From the NCBI RefSeq assembly GCF_000376785.1, contig NZ_AQXX01000115.1:1-64000 (forward strand): a stretch of DNA of 64,000 nt. The letters are read 5' to 3'. Both the position numbers and the translations under genes were made by a program. The notes beneath the pieces are model-generated. The model was not told where the DNA came from. It made no database searches and saw nothing but the letters and a program-made list of their open reading frames with translations. This DNA is from Hahella ganghwensis DSM 17046. GTDB taxonomy: Bacteria > Pseudomonadota > Gammaproteobacteria > Pseudomonadales > Oleiphilaceae. Of the stretch, positions 35,771-43,292 are shown one piece after another. The stretch's first letter is position 1, and each line of letters starts with the position of its first letter.

Positions 35771-36529
35771 TTAAGGATTATAGTAACCCTCAATCAGAAG
35801 GCTCTCGAGTTTGCCGTATTCTCCGGATTCCTTTAACCGCTTCAGGCCGTGATTAATGCTGCTCAGGATTTGTTCGGCCCGCTCTCTGGATATTTTCCGG
35901 GAAATCATCAGATGATAAGAAGATTTCAGCAGAGCTTTGTCATGATTGGTAATTTGGCTGGCTTGTGCGGCCGGGAAAATTTCATAGAGCGTTGTGTATC
36001 CAACCACCATTTCCACTGGAAACAGGTCAATTCTCCCCAGTAATAGTTTTCTCAGGTTAGTGGCATCATCAGTAATGGGCTCTATGGTAATCCTGTTTTC
36101 CTTGGCTGCCCGATCAAATTCATCGCCGTAGGAGTAGCCCAATGCGGTTCCGATACGATAGGGCTGAAGATCATCTATTGTGTCCCAGTTGAAATTGAAA
36201 TCTTTTCGATGGAAAAACACTTTTTTGTTCACCATCAAAGGATCGGAAAAGATGAACTTCGCCATTCTTTCTTCGTTGGGAATCCAACACGGAGTGACAT
36301 CCATTTCACCATCCATGACGGTAACCGCCGCTCTTTTCCAGGGGAAATAGGTGACCTGCAGTTCGAATTCTGTCATGGCTTTTTCGAGCAGATGAGTGCA
36401 GAAGCCGCCATGTTTTAAATCTTTCCCGGTAAATGGTGGCCACTCACCGCTACTGACGGTAATAATCTCCTTGGCAGATATGACAAACGATAAGAGTATC
36501 CCTACAGTGATCACGATGACTTGCTTCAT
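35771..36529 (-). CDS. Orphan periplasmic solute-binding protein
   Basis: The 252-residue product has a signal peptide (about 1-19) and the family 3 fold: ITVSSGEWPPFTGKDL, the HLLEKAMTEFELQVTYFPWKRA segment, and a second lobe beginning near YRIGTALGYSYGDEF. No ABC permease or ATPase is nearby, so it is an orphan like the gene at 13482-14228; similar proteins are common in marine gammaproteobacteria. Ligand unknown. Confidence 0.75.
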   Translation of the reverse strand: MKQVIVITVGILLSFVISAKEIITVSSGEWPPFTGKDLKHGGFCTHLLEKAMTEFELQVTYFPWKRAAVTVMDGEMDVTPCWIPNEERMAKFIFSDPLMVNKKVFFHRKDFNFNWDTIDDLQPYRIGTALGYSYGDEFDRAAKENRITIEPITDDATNLRKLLLGRIDLFPVEMVVGYTTLYEIFPAAQASQITNHDKALLKSSYHLMISRKISRERAEQILSSINHGLKRLKESGEYGKLESLLIEGYYNP

Positions 36530-36652
36530 TTTGGTGACACTGCTGATTGGAGGTATTGATCCAAGTATAGGTTATAAATTGACCATTAGGGAAGAATACC
36601 TCAGAACAGGTGATTATAGAGAAATCTTGACGATCAACCGGGCTGAAAAGTT

Positions 36653-37531
36653 TCAGGTATGCAGCTCCATTCCAGCCAGTCTGTTCCAGTACCCGTTACA
36701 GTGATGAGCCAGGTAAGGTGTGACAGTTGAAAGGTCGCTTTCCTTGGCGCTTTTCAGATTAGTCACCAGTTCCAGAACGGTGCGGCTTTCCGGTGCCAGT
36801 CTGATCAGTTGGATGCCCGTGGCCCGGATTTCCTGCCATTGATTCAGCAGGTTCAGGCACTTGCCGGACTGAGTCTGGATACCGTTAAGTGTAAACAGCT
36901 CCTGGCCATCCTGACTGGTAGCTTTCATACCCGCAGGATGCTGCAGGCAAATAAACTGGCACTGGTCCTTGGGCAGGTTGTGGGCTCTGGCGGTATAACA
37001 CCTGGCAGAGTAAGCCAGTGTCATATGTCCATAAGCAAAGAGTTCTGTTTCTACAGGACTGGTTGCTGCCTGCATAATGTCTCTGATGGCATCTTTGCTT
37101 AGTTCAAGGGGGGGCACCCAGCGTATGCAGCCTGTATTAGCCAGCAATTCCAGGCTGTGCGCATTGTAGATATTCAATGCAGGCCCGGCGACATAAGGGT
37201 GTTGAAGTTTGGACAGTATGTTAACTGCAGCCATGTCATTGGCTTCTACCAAACAGCCGTGTTTGGCAGCTGTTTCACATAACCGGTAGAGAGCATTCAG
37301 TTCAGATTCGGCTTCGATCAGAGCCAGAGTGGATAAGACCACTTGTTTTCCGGCCTCTTTGAGGTTGTGAGCCAAACCCAGCCAATCATCCAGGTTGAGT
37401 TGCCTCCTTTTGGAGCAAACGGTTTCTCCCAGGTAAATAATATCGACATCCGAATCGGCAGCCGACTGGTAAAAATCCATAACGATTTTCTTTTCCCAGA
37501 AGTAGGGAAGGGGGCCAAGGGTAATTTTCAT
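36653..37531 (-). CDS. ubiV: Oxygen-independent ubiquinone hydroxylation protein UbiV
   Basis: UbiV forms a heterodimer with UbiU that hydroxylates the ubiquinone ring without oxygen, needed for respiration on nitrate. This U32-family protein of 292 residues has cluster cysteines Cys39, Cys178, Cys191 and Cys195 (Cx12Cx3C), nearly the same positions as the four [4Fe-4S] ligands of E. coli UbiV (39, 180, 193, 197). It follows ubiU by 42 bp in the same orientation. Neighbouring ubiT and the nar genes fit the anaerobic role. Confidence 0.94.
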   Translation of the reverse strand: MKITLGPLPYFWEKKIVMDFYQSAADSDVDIIYLGETVCSKRRQLNLDDWLGLAHNLKEAGKQVVLSTLALIEAESELNALYRLCETAAKHGCLVEANDMAAVNILSKLQHPYVAGPALNIYNAHSLELLANTGCIRWVPPLELSKDAIRDIMQAATSPVETELFAYGHMTLAYSARCYTARAHNLPKDQCQFICLQHPAGMKATSQDGQELFTLNGIQTQSGKCLNLLNQWQEIRATGIQLIRLAPESRTVLELVTNLKSAKESDLSTVTPYLAHHCNGYWNRLAGMELHT

Positions 37532-37573
37532 AGTAAGCTCGTAGTAATCCGCTATAAATTTATACTTCGTTGG

Positions 37574-38569
37574 TTACTGCCAGGGGCGAGAATAAGCGCC
37601 GAGGGTTGTCTGGCTACCCTCGGACAAAGACTGAAGAGCCTGCATCCATTGATGATGAGTCGTGTATCTCTCAGGGGACTGTCGAAGCTCATCCAACGCC
37701 TGCCGCCACACGGAGACCACTTGACTGACATATGCCGGGCTGCGCTGGCGCCCCTCGATTTTGACCGCTTTGACTCCGGCGGCTTGAAGTTCCGGTAGTA
37801 TCTCCAACGTGTTCAGACTGGTGGGTTCCTCAAGGGCGTGGTATCGGTGTCCATCCACATCGAATCGACCTTTGCACAATGTGGGGTATCCGGCTTTCTC
37901 GTCGGCACGGTAGCGATCAATCACTACATTGTTAAGTCGTGACTCCAGGTGTTGGCCAGTTTCCCGCCATTCTACGAAACGAGCCGGCGAGCAGACTCCT
38001 TGTGTATTGGGTGATTCGCCAGTGATATATGACGATAGATAACAACGACCTTCAGCCATGATGCAAAGGCTGCCGAATCCAAAGACTTCCACGTCGACAA
38101 CGTTACTTGAGGCAACCTGTTTGACTTGTTTAAGTGAGAGAACTCTCGGCAGGACCGCCCGCTTGATATTGAACTGTCGGACATAAAATTCGAGCGCACC
38201 GATATTGGTGGCAGATCCCTGTACGGAGAGATGCAACGCCAGCTCGGGGTGGTTTGTGTGAGCGTATTCCATCACACTCATGTCGGCAGCAATTAATGCG
38301 TCTGCGCCTATAGCGACTGCCTGATCAACGGCTGACTGCCAGCGGTGCCATTCCCGTTGTTGTGCATAAGTGTTTATGGCGACAAAAAGCTTCACCCCCT
38401 TTTGTCGGGCAAGATCAAGCGCCTGTCGCGCTTTGCGGTCGTCAAAATTCAAACCTGCAAAATGCCGGGCGTTGGTGTTGTCTTTGAATCCGATGTAGAT
38501 CGCATCGGCGCCTGCTTCTACGGCTGCCTTAAAAGCGGGAAGGCTCCCGGCGGGACATACCAGTTCCAT
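37574..38569 (-). CDS. ubiU: Oxygen-independent ubiquinone hydroxylation protein UbiU
   Basis: UbiU is the U32-family partner of UbiV in oxygen-independent ubiquinone synthesis. Numbered from the ATG at 38569 (MELVCPAGSL, behind AGAGGTAA), the cluster cysteines fall at 169, 176, 193 and 232, identical to E. coli UbiU. The reading frame extends 15 codons upstream to 38614, but that part lacks a ribosome site. The protein is 331 residues, typical for the family. It diverges from ubiT with an FNR box between them. Confidence 0.95.
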   Translation of the reverse strand: MELVCPAGSLPAFKAAVEAGADAIYIGFKDNTNARHFAGLNFDDRKARQALDLARQKGVKLFVAINTYAQQREWHRWQSAVDQAVAIGADALIAADMSVMEYAHTNHPELALHLSVQGSATNIGALEFYVRQFNIKRAVLPRVLSLKQVKQVASSNVVDVEVFGFGSLCIMAEGRCYLSSYITGESPNTQGVCSPARFVEWRETGQHLESRLNNVVIDRYRADEKAGYPTLCKGRFDVDGHRYHALEEPTSLNTLEILPELQAAGVKAVKIEGRQRSPAYVSQVVSVWRQALDELRQSPERYTTHHQWMQALQSLSEGSQTTLGAYSRPWQ

Positions 38570-38680
38570 ATTTACCTCTGAATGACATCGAACTTTCTTT
38601 GTTTGAGTGGGCATGTTGATAAGAGGTTTTCAGCATACCCGCATGTATTCCCAGCCTATTGTGAAAAGGCCGGCTGTTTG

Positions 38681-38694
38681 TTGATTGATATCAA
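38681..38694. promoter_or_regulatory. FNR/ANR box between ubiU and ubiT
   Basis: TTGATTGATATCAA is a perfect TTGAT-N4-ATCAA site. For ubiT, TTAAAT at 38717-38722 is centred 32 bp from the box centre, matching class II geometry. For ubiU-ubiV on the other strand the candidate -10 is weaker. One box may activate both directions when oxygen is absent. Confidence 0.85.
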
Positions 38695-38741
38695 TGTCGA
38701 TCACGGTTAAAGCCGTTTAAATAACCCTTTCCAGGTTCAAT

Positions 38742-39374
38742 ATGGAGACATCACCCGTGTCGTTATTCCAATCAATCAAAGACCGTGTTTCATCTTCTTC
38801 CTTGCCTGCTTTGCCTGCTTTGCCTGTTTATAGTCCTCCAGATCCTCTGGAAGTTTTTAAACGTCCCATGTTTTATGCGGCAACACCGTTTCGTGCCTTA
38901 CCTTCCCAACTTCAATGTCTGTTGCTACGGCAGATTCTCGAGCATGTTCTGGGCAATCGTATTGCTGATGGAGATTTTGATTGCCTGATCAGCCGTCGTG
39001 TGAAAATCAACGTGGTAGATATGAACCTCGCCTGGGAGTTTGGTCTGTCGCCACAACGAAATATTCTGGTCTCGTCGCACACTGATCCGGATACGGAGAT
39101 TCGCGGCGATGCATTGAGTTTTATGCAGATCGCTACCCGCAGCGTTGATCCGGATACACTGTTTTTTCAACGTCGCCTGATGATATTGGGAGATACCGAA
39201 CTGGGACATGAAGTGAAAAACCTTATGGACAGCATCGATATGGAGCATCTTCCGCGTCCGTTGCAGTCGTTGTTTAACCGCTGGTGCCAACGGGTGATCA
39301 AGGCGCATCAGTGGAGTGATAAACTTGGTCAGGCTCTGCAGTATCGAGTACCTCTTCAGCAGGCAGATCTATGA
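38742..39374 (+). CDS. ubiT: Ubiquinone biosynthesis accessory protein UbiT (SCP2 domain)
   Basis: UbiT carries an SCP2 lipid-binding domain and is required, with UbiU and UbiV, for ubiquinone made without oxygen, probably presenting the hydrophobic intermediate. The 210-residue product has the SCP2 fold from about residue 45 (FRALPSQLQCLLLRQIL) with the LFFQRRLMILGDTELGHEVKN segment. Near the start a triplicated CTTTGCCTG gives LPALPALPVY. A GTG at 38757 behind GGAGAC is an alternative start. It diverges from ubiU-ubiV. Confidence 0.92.
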   Translation: METSPVSLFQSIKDRVSSSSLPALPALPVYSPPDPLEVFKRPMFYAATPFRALPSQLQCLLLRQILEHVLGNRIADGDFDCLISRRVKINVVDMNLAWEFGLSPQRNILVSSHTDPDTEIRGDALSFMQIATRSVDPDTLFFQRRLMILGDTELGHEVKNLMDSIDMEHLPRPLQSLFNRWCQRVIKAHQWSDKLGQALQYRVPLQQADL

Positions 39375-39380
39375 AATGAA

Positions 39381-39400
39381 AGAGGCGGGAAGCCGCCTCT
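39381..39400. terminator. Hairpin between convergent ubiT and ppiC
   Basis: AGAGGCGG pairs with CCGCCTCT across a GAAG loop. There is no long T tract on either side, so termination may be partial. It sits between the stops of ubiT (plus) and the isomerase gene (minus). Confidence 0.45.
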
Positions 39401-39470
39401 CATATATCCTCTTTGCCAGGTTTACCGTTACCCCGTTCAGTTGTGTTCGTATTTCCAATAATCCTGCTTG

Positions 39471-40223
39471 CTATTGAATGAGCGGTGAGGCTTCCATTTC
39501 ATATCCACTGATTTCGGCCTCATCCGCCAAACGCCTGAGATAATCGGCAATCGTCTGACGTTCTCCCAGCTCTTCCAGATATTTACGGATAGTTTCAACG
39601 ACCATTTCGTAGGGTAGAGACTGGCCTGGAATGCTGCGGTCCACCCAGATGACATGGACACCATAACGACTTTCAACAGGTTGTGAGAGCAGTCCGGTAT
39701 CTGCCCGAAACAGTGCTTTCTCAAACTCAGCAACAGTCTGCCCCTGTGATACCTGTCCCAGAGATCCCCCGGTCGCTTTTGAAGGGCAGTCTGAAAACTT
39801 CTCCGCCAGTTTGCTGAAATCTTCTGGTGAATCTTTGAGCCGAGCTATCAGTGCTTCGGCCTGAGACAGTCGTTCGCTGCGTAGTTTGGCATCATCAGGT
39901 GCGGCTCCTAAGAGGATATGTCTGGCCTCAACCAATGGGGAACTGCTGAATTCCTGTGGATGACTGGCATAGAAGCGCTCGCATTCCTCTTCTGTTGGTT
40001 TGGGCGTGCTGACTTCCCTGGCGATCAGGATTTCCAGCAATTCGTCACTATTCTCGGCGTTTAAGCCCAGAGCCTTTGCTCTTTGACAAAGTAACTCTTT
40101 AATGATCAGCGAACGGCTGGCAGCGCTTTGAGCCGTTTCAACCGAATCGGCGGGAAAGAATTGCATCTCGGTATAGATCTGATCTGAGGTGATTTCAATG
40201 CCGTTAACGGTGATTGCATTCAT
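39471..40223 (-). CDS. PpiC-type peptidyl-prolyl isomerase attached to narGHJI
   Basis: The product of about 250 residues has an N-terminal helical chaperone-like part and a parvulin domain (about 105-200) with VEARHILLGAAPDDAKL, FSKLAEKFSDCPSKATGGSLG and YGVHVIWV. No signal peptide is visible, so it should act in the cytoplasm. I use the ATG at 40223; an earlier ATG at 40265 lies in a weaker context. It follows narI by 84 bp, as PpiC-like proteins often do in nar operons of gammaproteobacteria, and probably helps fold or assemble nitrate reductase. Confidence 0.87.
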   Translation of the reverse strand: MNAITVNGIEITSDQIYTEMQFFPADSVETAQSAASRSLIIKELLCQRAKALGLNAENSDELLEILIAREVSTPKPTEEECERFYASHPQEFSSSPLVEARHILLGAAPDDAKLRSERLSQAEALIARLKDSPEDFSKLAEKFSDCPSKATGGSLGQVSQGQTVAEFEKALFRADTGLLSQPVESRYGVHVIWVDRSIPGQSLPYEMVVETIRKYLEELGERQTIADYLRRLADEAEISGYEMEASPLIQ

Positions 40224-40278
40224 GGTGTTCGTCCGGGTTAAAGGATTGATTGAGTCCGGGATCATTGTTATCAGGATT

Positions 40279-40300
40279 GGACGGGTCTGAAGACCCGTCC
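40279..40300 (-). other. Intercistronic hairpin between narI and ppiC
   Basis: GGACGGGTC (40279-40287) pairs perfectly with GACCCGTCC (40292-40300) across a four-base loop. On the minus strand no T tract follows, so it is more likely an mRNA-stabilising or attenuating structure that lowers downstream ppiC expression; on the plus strand GGATTTTTC follows. Confidence 0.55.
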
Positions 40301-40307
40301 GGATTTT

Positions 40308-40997
40308 TCAAGATTTGGCAGTACCACGTACGACTTGATAGTTCCGGGTAAAGTACCGAACCGGAATGCTCCATACGTGAACCAGACGACTGAATGGAAA
40401 CAGCACAAACAGCGTCATCCCCAGAACAATATGCAGTTTGTAGATGATATGGACGTCCACCATGACAGCAGCTGCCTGAGCAGCATTGAAAGTGACAATA
40501 GACTGCGCCCAGTTCATCATTTTCAGCATTTCGCCACCATCCATATGGCCGGCTGATACGAAGATGCTCAACAGACCGAGAATCAACTGAGCCAGCAGTA
40601 GTAACAGAATGGTGATATCCATCCGGGTGGAAGATGCTCTAACGCGAGGATTGGTCAGACGCCTTTTCACCAGAATGATCAGGCCAAACAGGCAGATGAT
40701 GCCGAAAAATCCGCCAACGCCCATGGCAACCGCCTGTTTGAAGCTAGCGGAAATGCCGAGGACATGCCAGACAGCAGCTGGGGTCAGGAGACCGACAAAA
40801 TGCCCAAGGAGAACAGCAATGACGCCGATATGGAACAGAATACTGCCCAGGCGAAGTTGTTTGCTTTCTAGTATCTGACTGGAAGCGGTTTTCCAAGTGT
40901 ATTGATCCCGATCATAACGAATCAGGCTGCCGATTAAGAAAATGGCCAACGCCACATAGGGGTAGACGGCCAGGAATAAAGTGTTGAGATAGCTCAT
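40308..40997 (-). CDS. narI: Respiratory nitrate reductase gamma subunit (cytochrome b)
   Basis: NarI anchors NarGH to the inner membrane, takes electrons from quinol and passes them through two b hemes. The 229-residue product has five hydrophobic segments, starts MSYLNTLFLAVYPYVALAIFLIGSL, and carries the HIGVIAVLLGHFVG and HIIYKLHIVLGMTLFVLFPFSRLVHVWS helices with the heme-binding histidines. It begins 9 bp after narJ. Length and features match the E. coli protein closely. Confidence 0.96.
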   Translation of the reverse strand: MSYLNTLFLAVYPYVALAIFLIGSLIRYDRDQYTWKTASSQILESKQLRLGSILFHIGVIAVLLGHFVGLLTPAAVWHVLGISASFKQAVAMGVGGFFGIICLFGLIILVKRRLTNPRVRASSTRMDITILLLLLAQLILGLLSIFVSAGHMDGGEMLKMMNWAQSIVTFNAAQAAAVMVDVHIIYKLHIVLGMTLFVLFPFSRLVHVWSIPVRYFTRNYQVVRGTAKS

Positions 40998-41006
40998 AGG
41001 AATCTC

Positions 41007-41738
41007 CTAAGACCGGGTTATGTTCTGGGAAGTTGATACTGGGGCCTCTACCCATTGCACGGTGCTGACATCGTCGCAGCGTTGCGTGGGCGATGGCTTA
41101 TAGCGACTGCTGGGGCAGCTGGTGTCGTCTGGAGCTGTAAACGAGACGGCCTCTTCCTCCCAGATTTTATCCAGGGCTTCTGGAGTGTCGTCGCGTTCTT
41201 CCTTCGCCACCTGCTCACGGACTTCTGTCAGATCCAGTTCAATATCTGCCAGACGTAATAAAGCGCCGATGACCAGAGCATAATCGCTTTCCCGCTCTTC
41301 CAGTCGCGCCTGTAGAAGGGTCAGCACATGAGCCACATCGACAACCCAGCCCAGTGCCTGATCACCCTGGGTGGCAGCGAATTCCAGGTAGACGGGGAGG
41401 TAGTCTGGAAGTTCTCTGACAGAGAGTTCCAGCCCGGCATTCCGATACTGTCTGATCAGTTCTACCATGGCTTGACCACGGTCACGGGATTCGCCATGTA
41501 CGTGCTCAAACAGGTGCAGGGAAACAGAGCGCCCTCGTTCAAACAGTCCGTCATATTCGCTCTGCCAGTCCAACAAGTCTTTGTTTTGGGCCTGGCTGAC
41601 AAAAACGGTTAATGACTCTCTGGTCACCAGTGGTAGTGAGGTGTCTTCCCTGATCATGTTTCCTATCAGGTCCAGATGCTGATAAACCTCTTGAGTGGGG
41701 TAATCCAGCAGGGTGGCTATTAAGCGTAGAGCTTTCAT
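41007..41738 (-). CDS. narJ: Nitrate reductase assembly chaperone NarJ
   Basis: NarJ binds apo-NarG and allows molybdenum cofactor insertion before membrane attachment. The product of about 243 residues begins MKALRLIATLLDYPTQEVY and includes the conserved LFEHVHGESRDRGQAMV and ELPDYLPVYLEFAA motifs. Its ATG overlaps the narH stop by one base (TAATG), so translation is coupled. The C-terminal tail (about 200-243) is rich in Ser, Thr and acidic residues and is less conserved, as in other NarJ proteins. Confidence 0.95.
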   Translation of the reverse strand: MKALRLIATLLDYPTQEVYQHLDLIGNMIREDTSLPLVTRESLTVFVSQAQNKDLLDWQSEYDGLFERGRSVSLHLFEHVHGESRDRGQAMVELIRQYRNAGLELSVRELPDYLPVYLEFAATQGDQALGWVVDVAHVLTLLQARLEERESDYALVIGALLRLADIELDLTEVREQVAKEERDDTPEALDKIWEEEAVSFTAPDDTSCPSSRYKPSPTQRCDDVSTVQWVEAPVSTSQNITRS

Positions 41739-43279
41739 TACACGTCCTCCTGAACAGCCGGAATGACCTGACGCACAGTGGCTGATTTGCCGCCGAACAG
41801 ATTGACCGAGTTGTCTCCAGTGGAACAACCGTTACCGAAGCTGAAGCCACAACTGCTTTTCATGTCGTATGCGTTCTCGGCATAGGCGCGGTGAGTTGTC
41901 GGAATGACAAAGCGATCTTCGTAGTTGGCCAACGCCATGATCCGGTACATGTCTTCCACCAATGCTTTGGTCAGGCCTGTCTGGGCCAGTACTTCCAGAT
42001 CTTCCTGCTGATCCACATGTTTGCTACGCATATACGCCCGCATGGCGATCATGCGCTCCAGAGCTCGCACGATGGGAGCTTCGTCTCCTGCGGTTAACAG
42101 GTTGGCCAGATAGCGCAATGGAATTCGCAGGCTCTTGAGATCCGGTATCTCGCCATTCATACCTACATGCCCTTGTTCCACAGCATTTTGGATCGGGCTC
42201 AAAGGTGGGACGTACCAGACCATGGGCAGGGTGCGGTATTCAGGGTGTAATGGCAGTGCAACTTTCCAGTCGATCGCCATTTTATACACCGGTGAATTCT
42301 GTGCGGCTTCCAGCCAGGCTTCGGGAATCCCTTCCTTGCGGGCGGCGGCGCGAACCTCTGGATCATTGGGATCCAGGAAAATATCGCACTGGGCCTGGTA
42401 CAGATCCTTGTCGTTAGTGGTGGAGGCTGCCTGTTCAATACGATCAGCATCGTAAAGGAGTACACCCAGGTAGCGGATACGCCCGACACAGGTTTCAGAG
42501 CAGACAGTGGGTTGCCCTGATTCGATCCGTGGATAGCAGAAAATACATTTTTCGGATTTACCGCTTTTCCAGTTGTAGTAGATCTTTTTGTATGGGCACG
42601 CGGAGACACACATCCGCCAGCCACGACATTTATCCTGATCGATCAGAACAATGCCGTCTTCTTCCCGTTTGTAGATGGCTCCGCTAGGGCAGGAGGCGAC
42701 ACAGGCGGGATTCAGACAGTGCTCGCACAGGCGTGGCAAATACATCATGAAAGTTTTCTCAAACTCGCCGTACATATCTGCCTGTACCTGATCGAAGTTT
42801 TTATCCTTACGACGCTTGGCGAACTCGGTTCCGAGAATTTCTTCCCAGTTGGGGCCCCATTCGATTTTCTCCATCCGCTGCCCGGATATCAGTGAGCGTG
42901 GCCTTGCAGTGGGCTGATGCTTCATATCCGGTGCTTTATGCAGGTGCTGATAATCGTAATCGAACGGTTCGTAGTACTCGTCGATCGTCGGCAGATCAGG
43001 GTTGGCGAATATATTGGCCAGAACCCGATGCCGGCCACCGATCCGGGGCTGCAGTTTTTTGGTGCCGTTTCCTTTGAGGGTCCAGCCACCTTTCCATTTG
43101 TCCTGGTTTTCCCATTCTTTGGGGTAGCCTATGCCGGGTTTGGTTTCCACATTGTTAAACCAAGCATATTCGACGCCTTCACGTGAGGTCCACACGTTTT
43201 TACAGGTGATCGAGCAGGTGTGGCAGCCGATACATTTGTCCAGATTCAGGACCATGCCGATTTGTGCACGTACTTTCAT
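41738..43279 (-). CDS. narH: Respiratory nitrate reductase beta subunit
   Basis: NarH carries three [4Fe-4S] clusters and one [3Fe-4S] cluster and relays electrons from NarI to NarG. From the ATG at 43279 (MKVRAQIGMVLNLDKC) the first cluster motif is Cys16-x2-Cys19-x2-Cys22-x3-Cys26; others include CEHCLNPACVASCPSGA, CRGWRMCVSACPYKK (Trp marks the 3Fe cluster) and CIFCYPR. Length, about 513, is normal. An in-frame ATG 20 codons earlier overlaps narG and is less likely. It begins 13 bp after narG. Confidence 0.97.
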   Translation of the reverse strand: MKVRAQIGMVLNLDKCIGCHTCSITCKNVWTSREGVEYAWFNNVETKPGIGYPKEWENQDKWKGGWTLKGNGTKKLQPRIGGRHRVLANIFANPDLPTIDEYYEPFDYDYQHLHKAPDMKHQPTARPRSLISGQRMEKIEWGPNWEEILGTEFAKRRKDKNFDQVQADMYGEFEKTFMMYLPRLCEHCLNPACVASCPSGAIYKREEDGIVLIDQDKCRGWRMCVSACPYKKIYYNWKSGKSEKCIFCYPRIESGQPTVCSETCVGRIRYLGVLLYDADRIEQAASTTNDKDLYQAQCDIFLDPNDPEVRAAARKEGIPEAWLEAAQNSPVYKMAIDWKVALPLHPEYRTLPMVWYVPPLSPIQNAVEQGHVGMNGEIPDLKSLRIPLRYLANLLTAGDEAPIVRALERMIAMRAYMRSKHVDQQEDLEVLAQTGLTKALVEDMYRIMALANYEDRFVIPTTHRAYAENAYDMKSSCGFSFGNGCSTGDNSVNLFGGKSATVRQVIPAVQEDV

Positions 43280-43292
43280 CTCGCGTTTCTCC

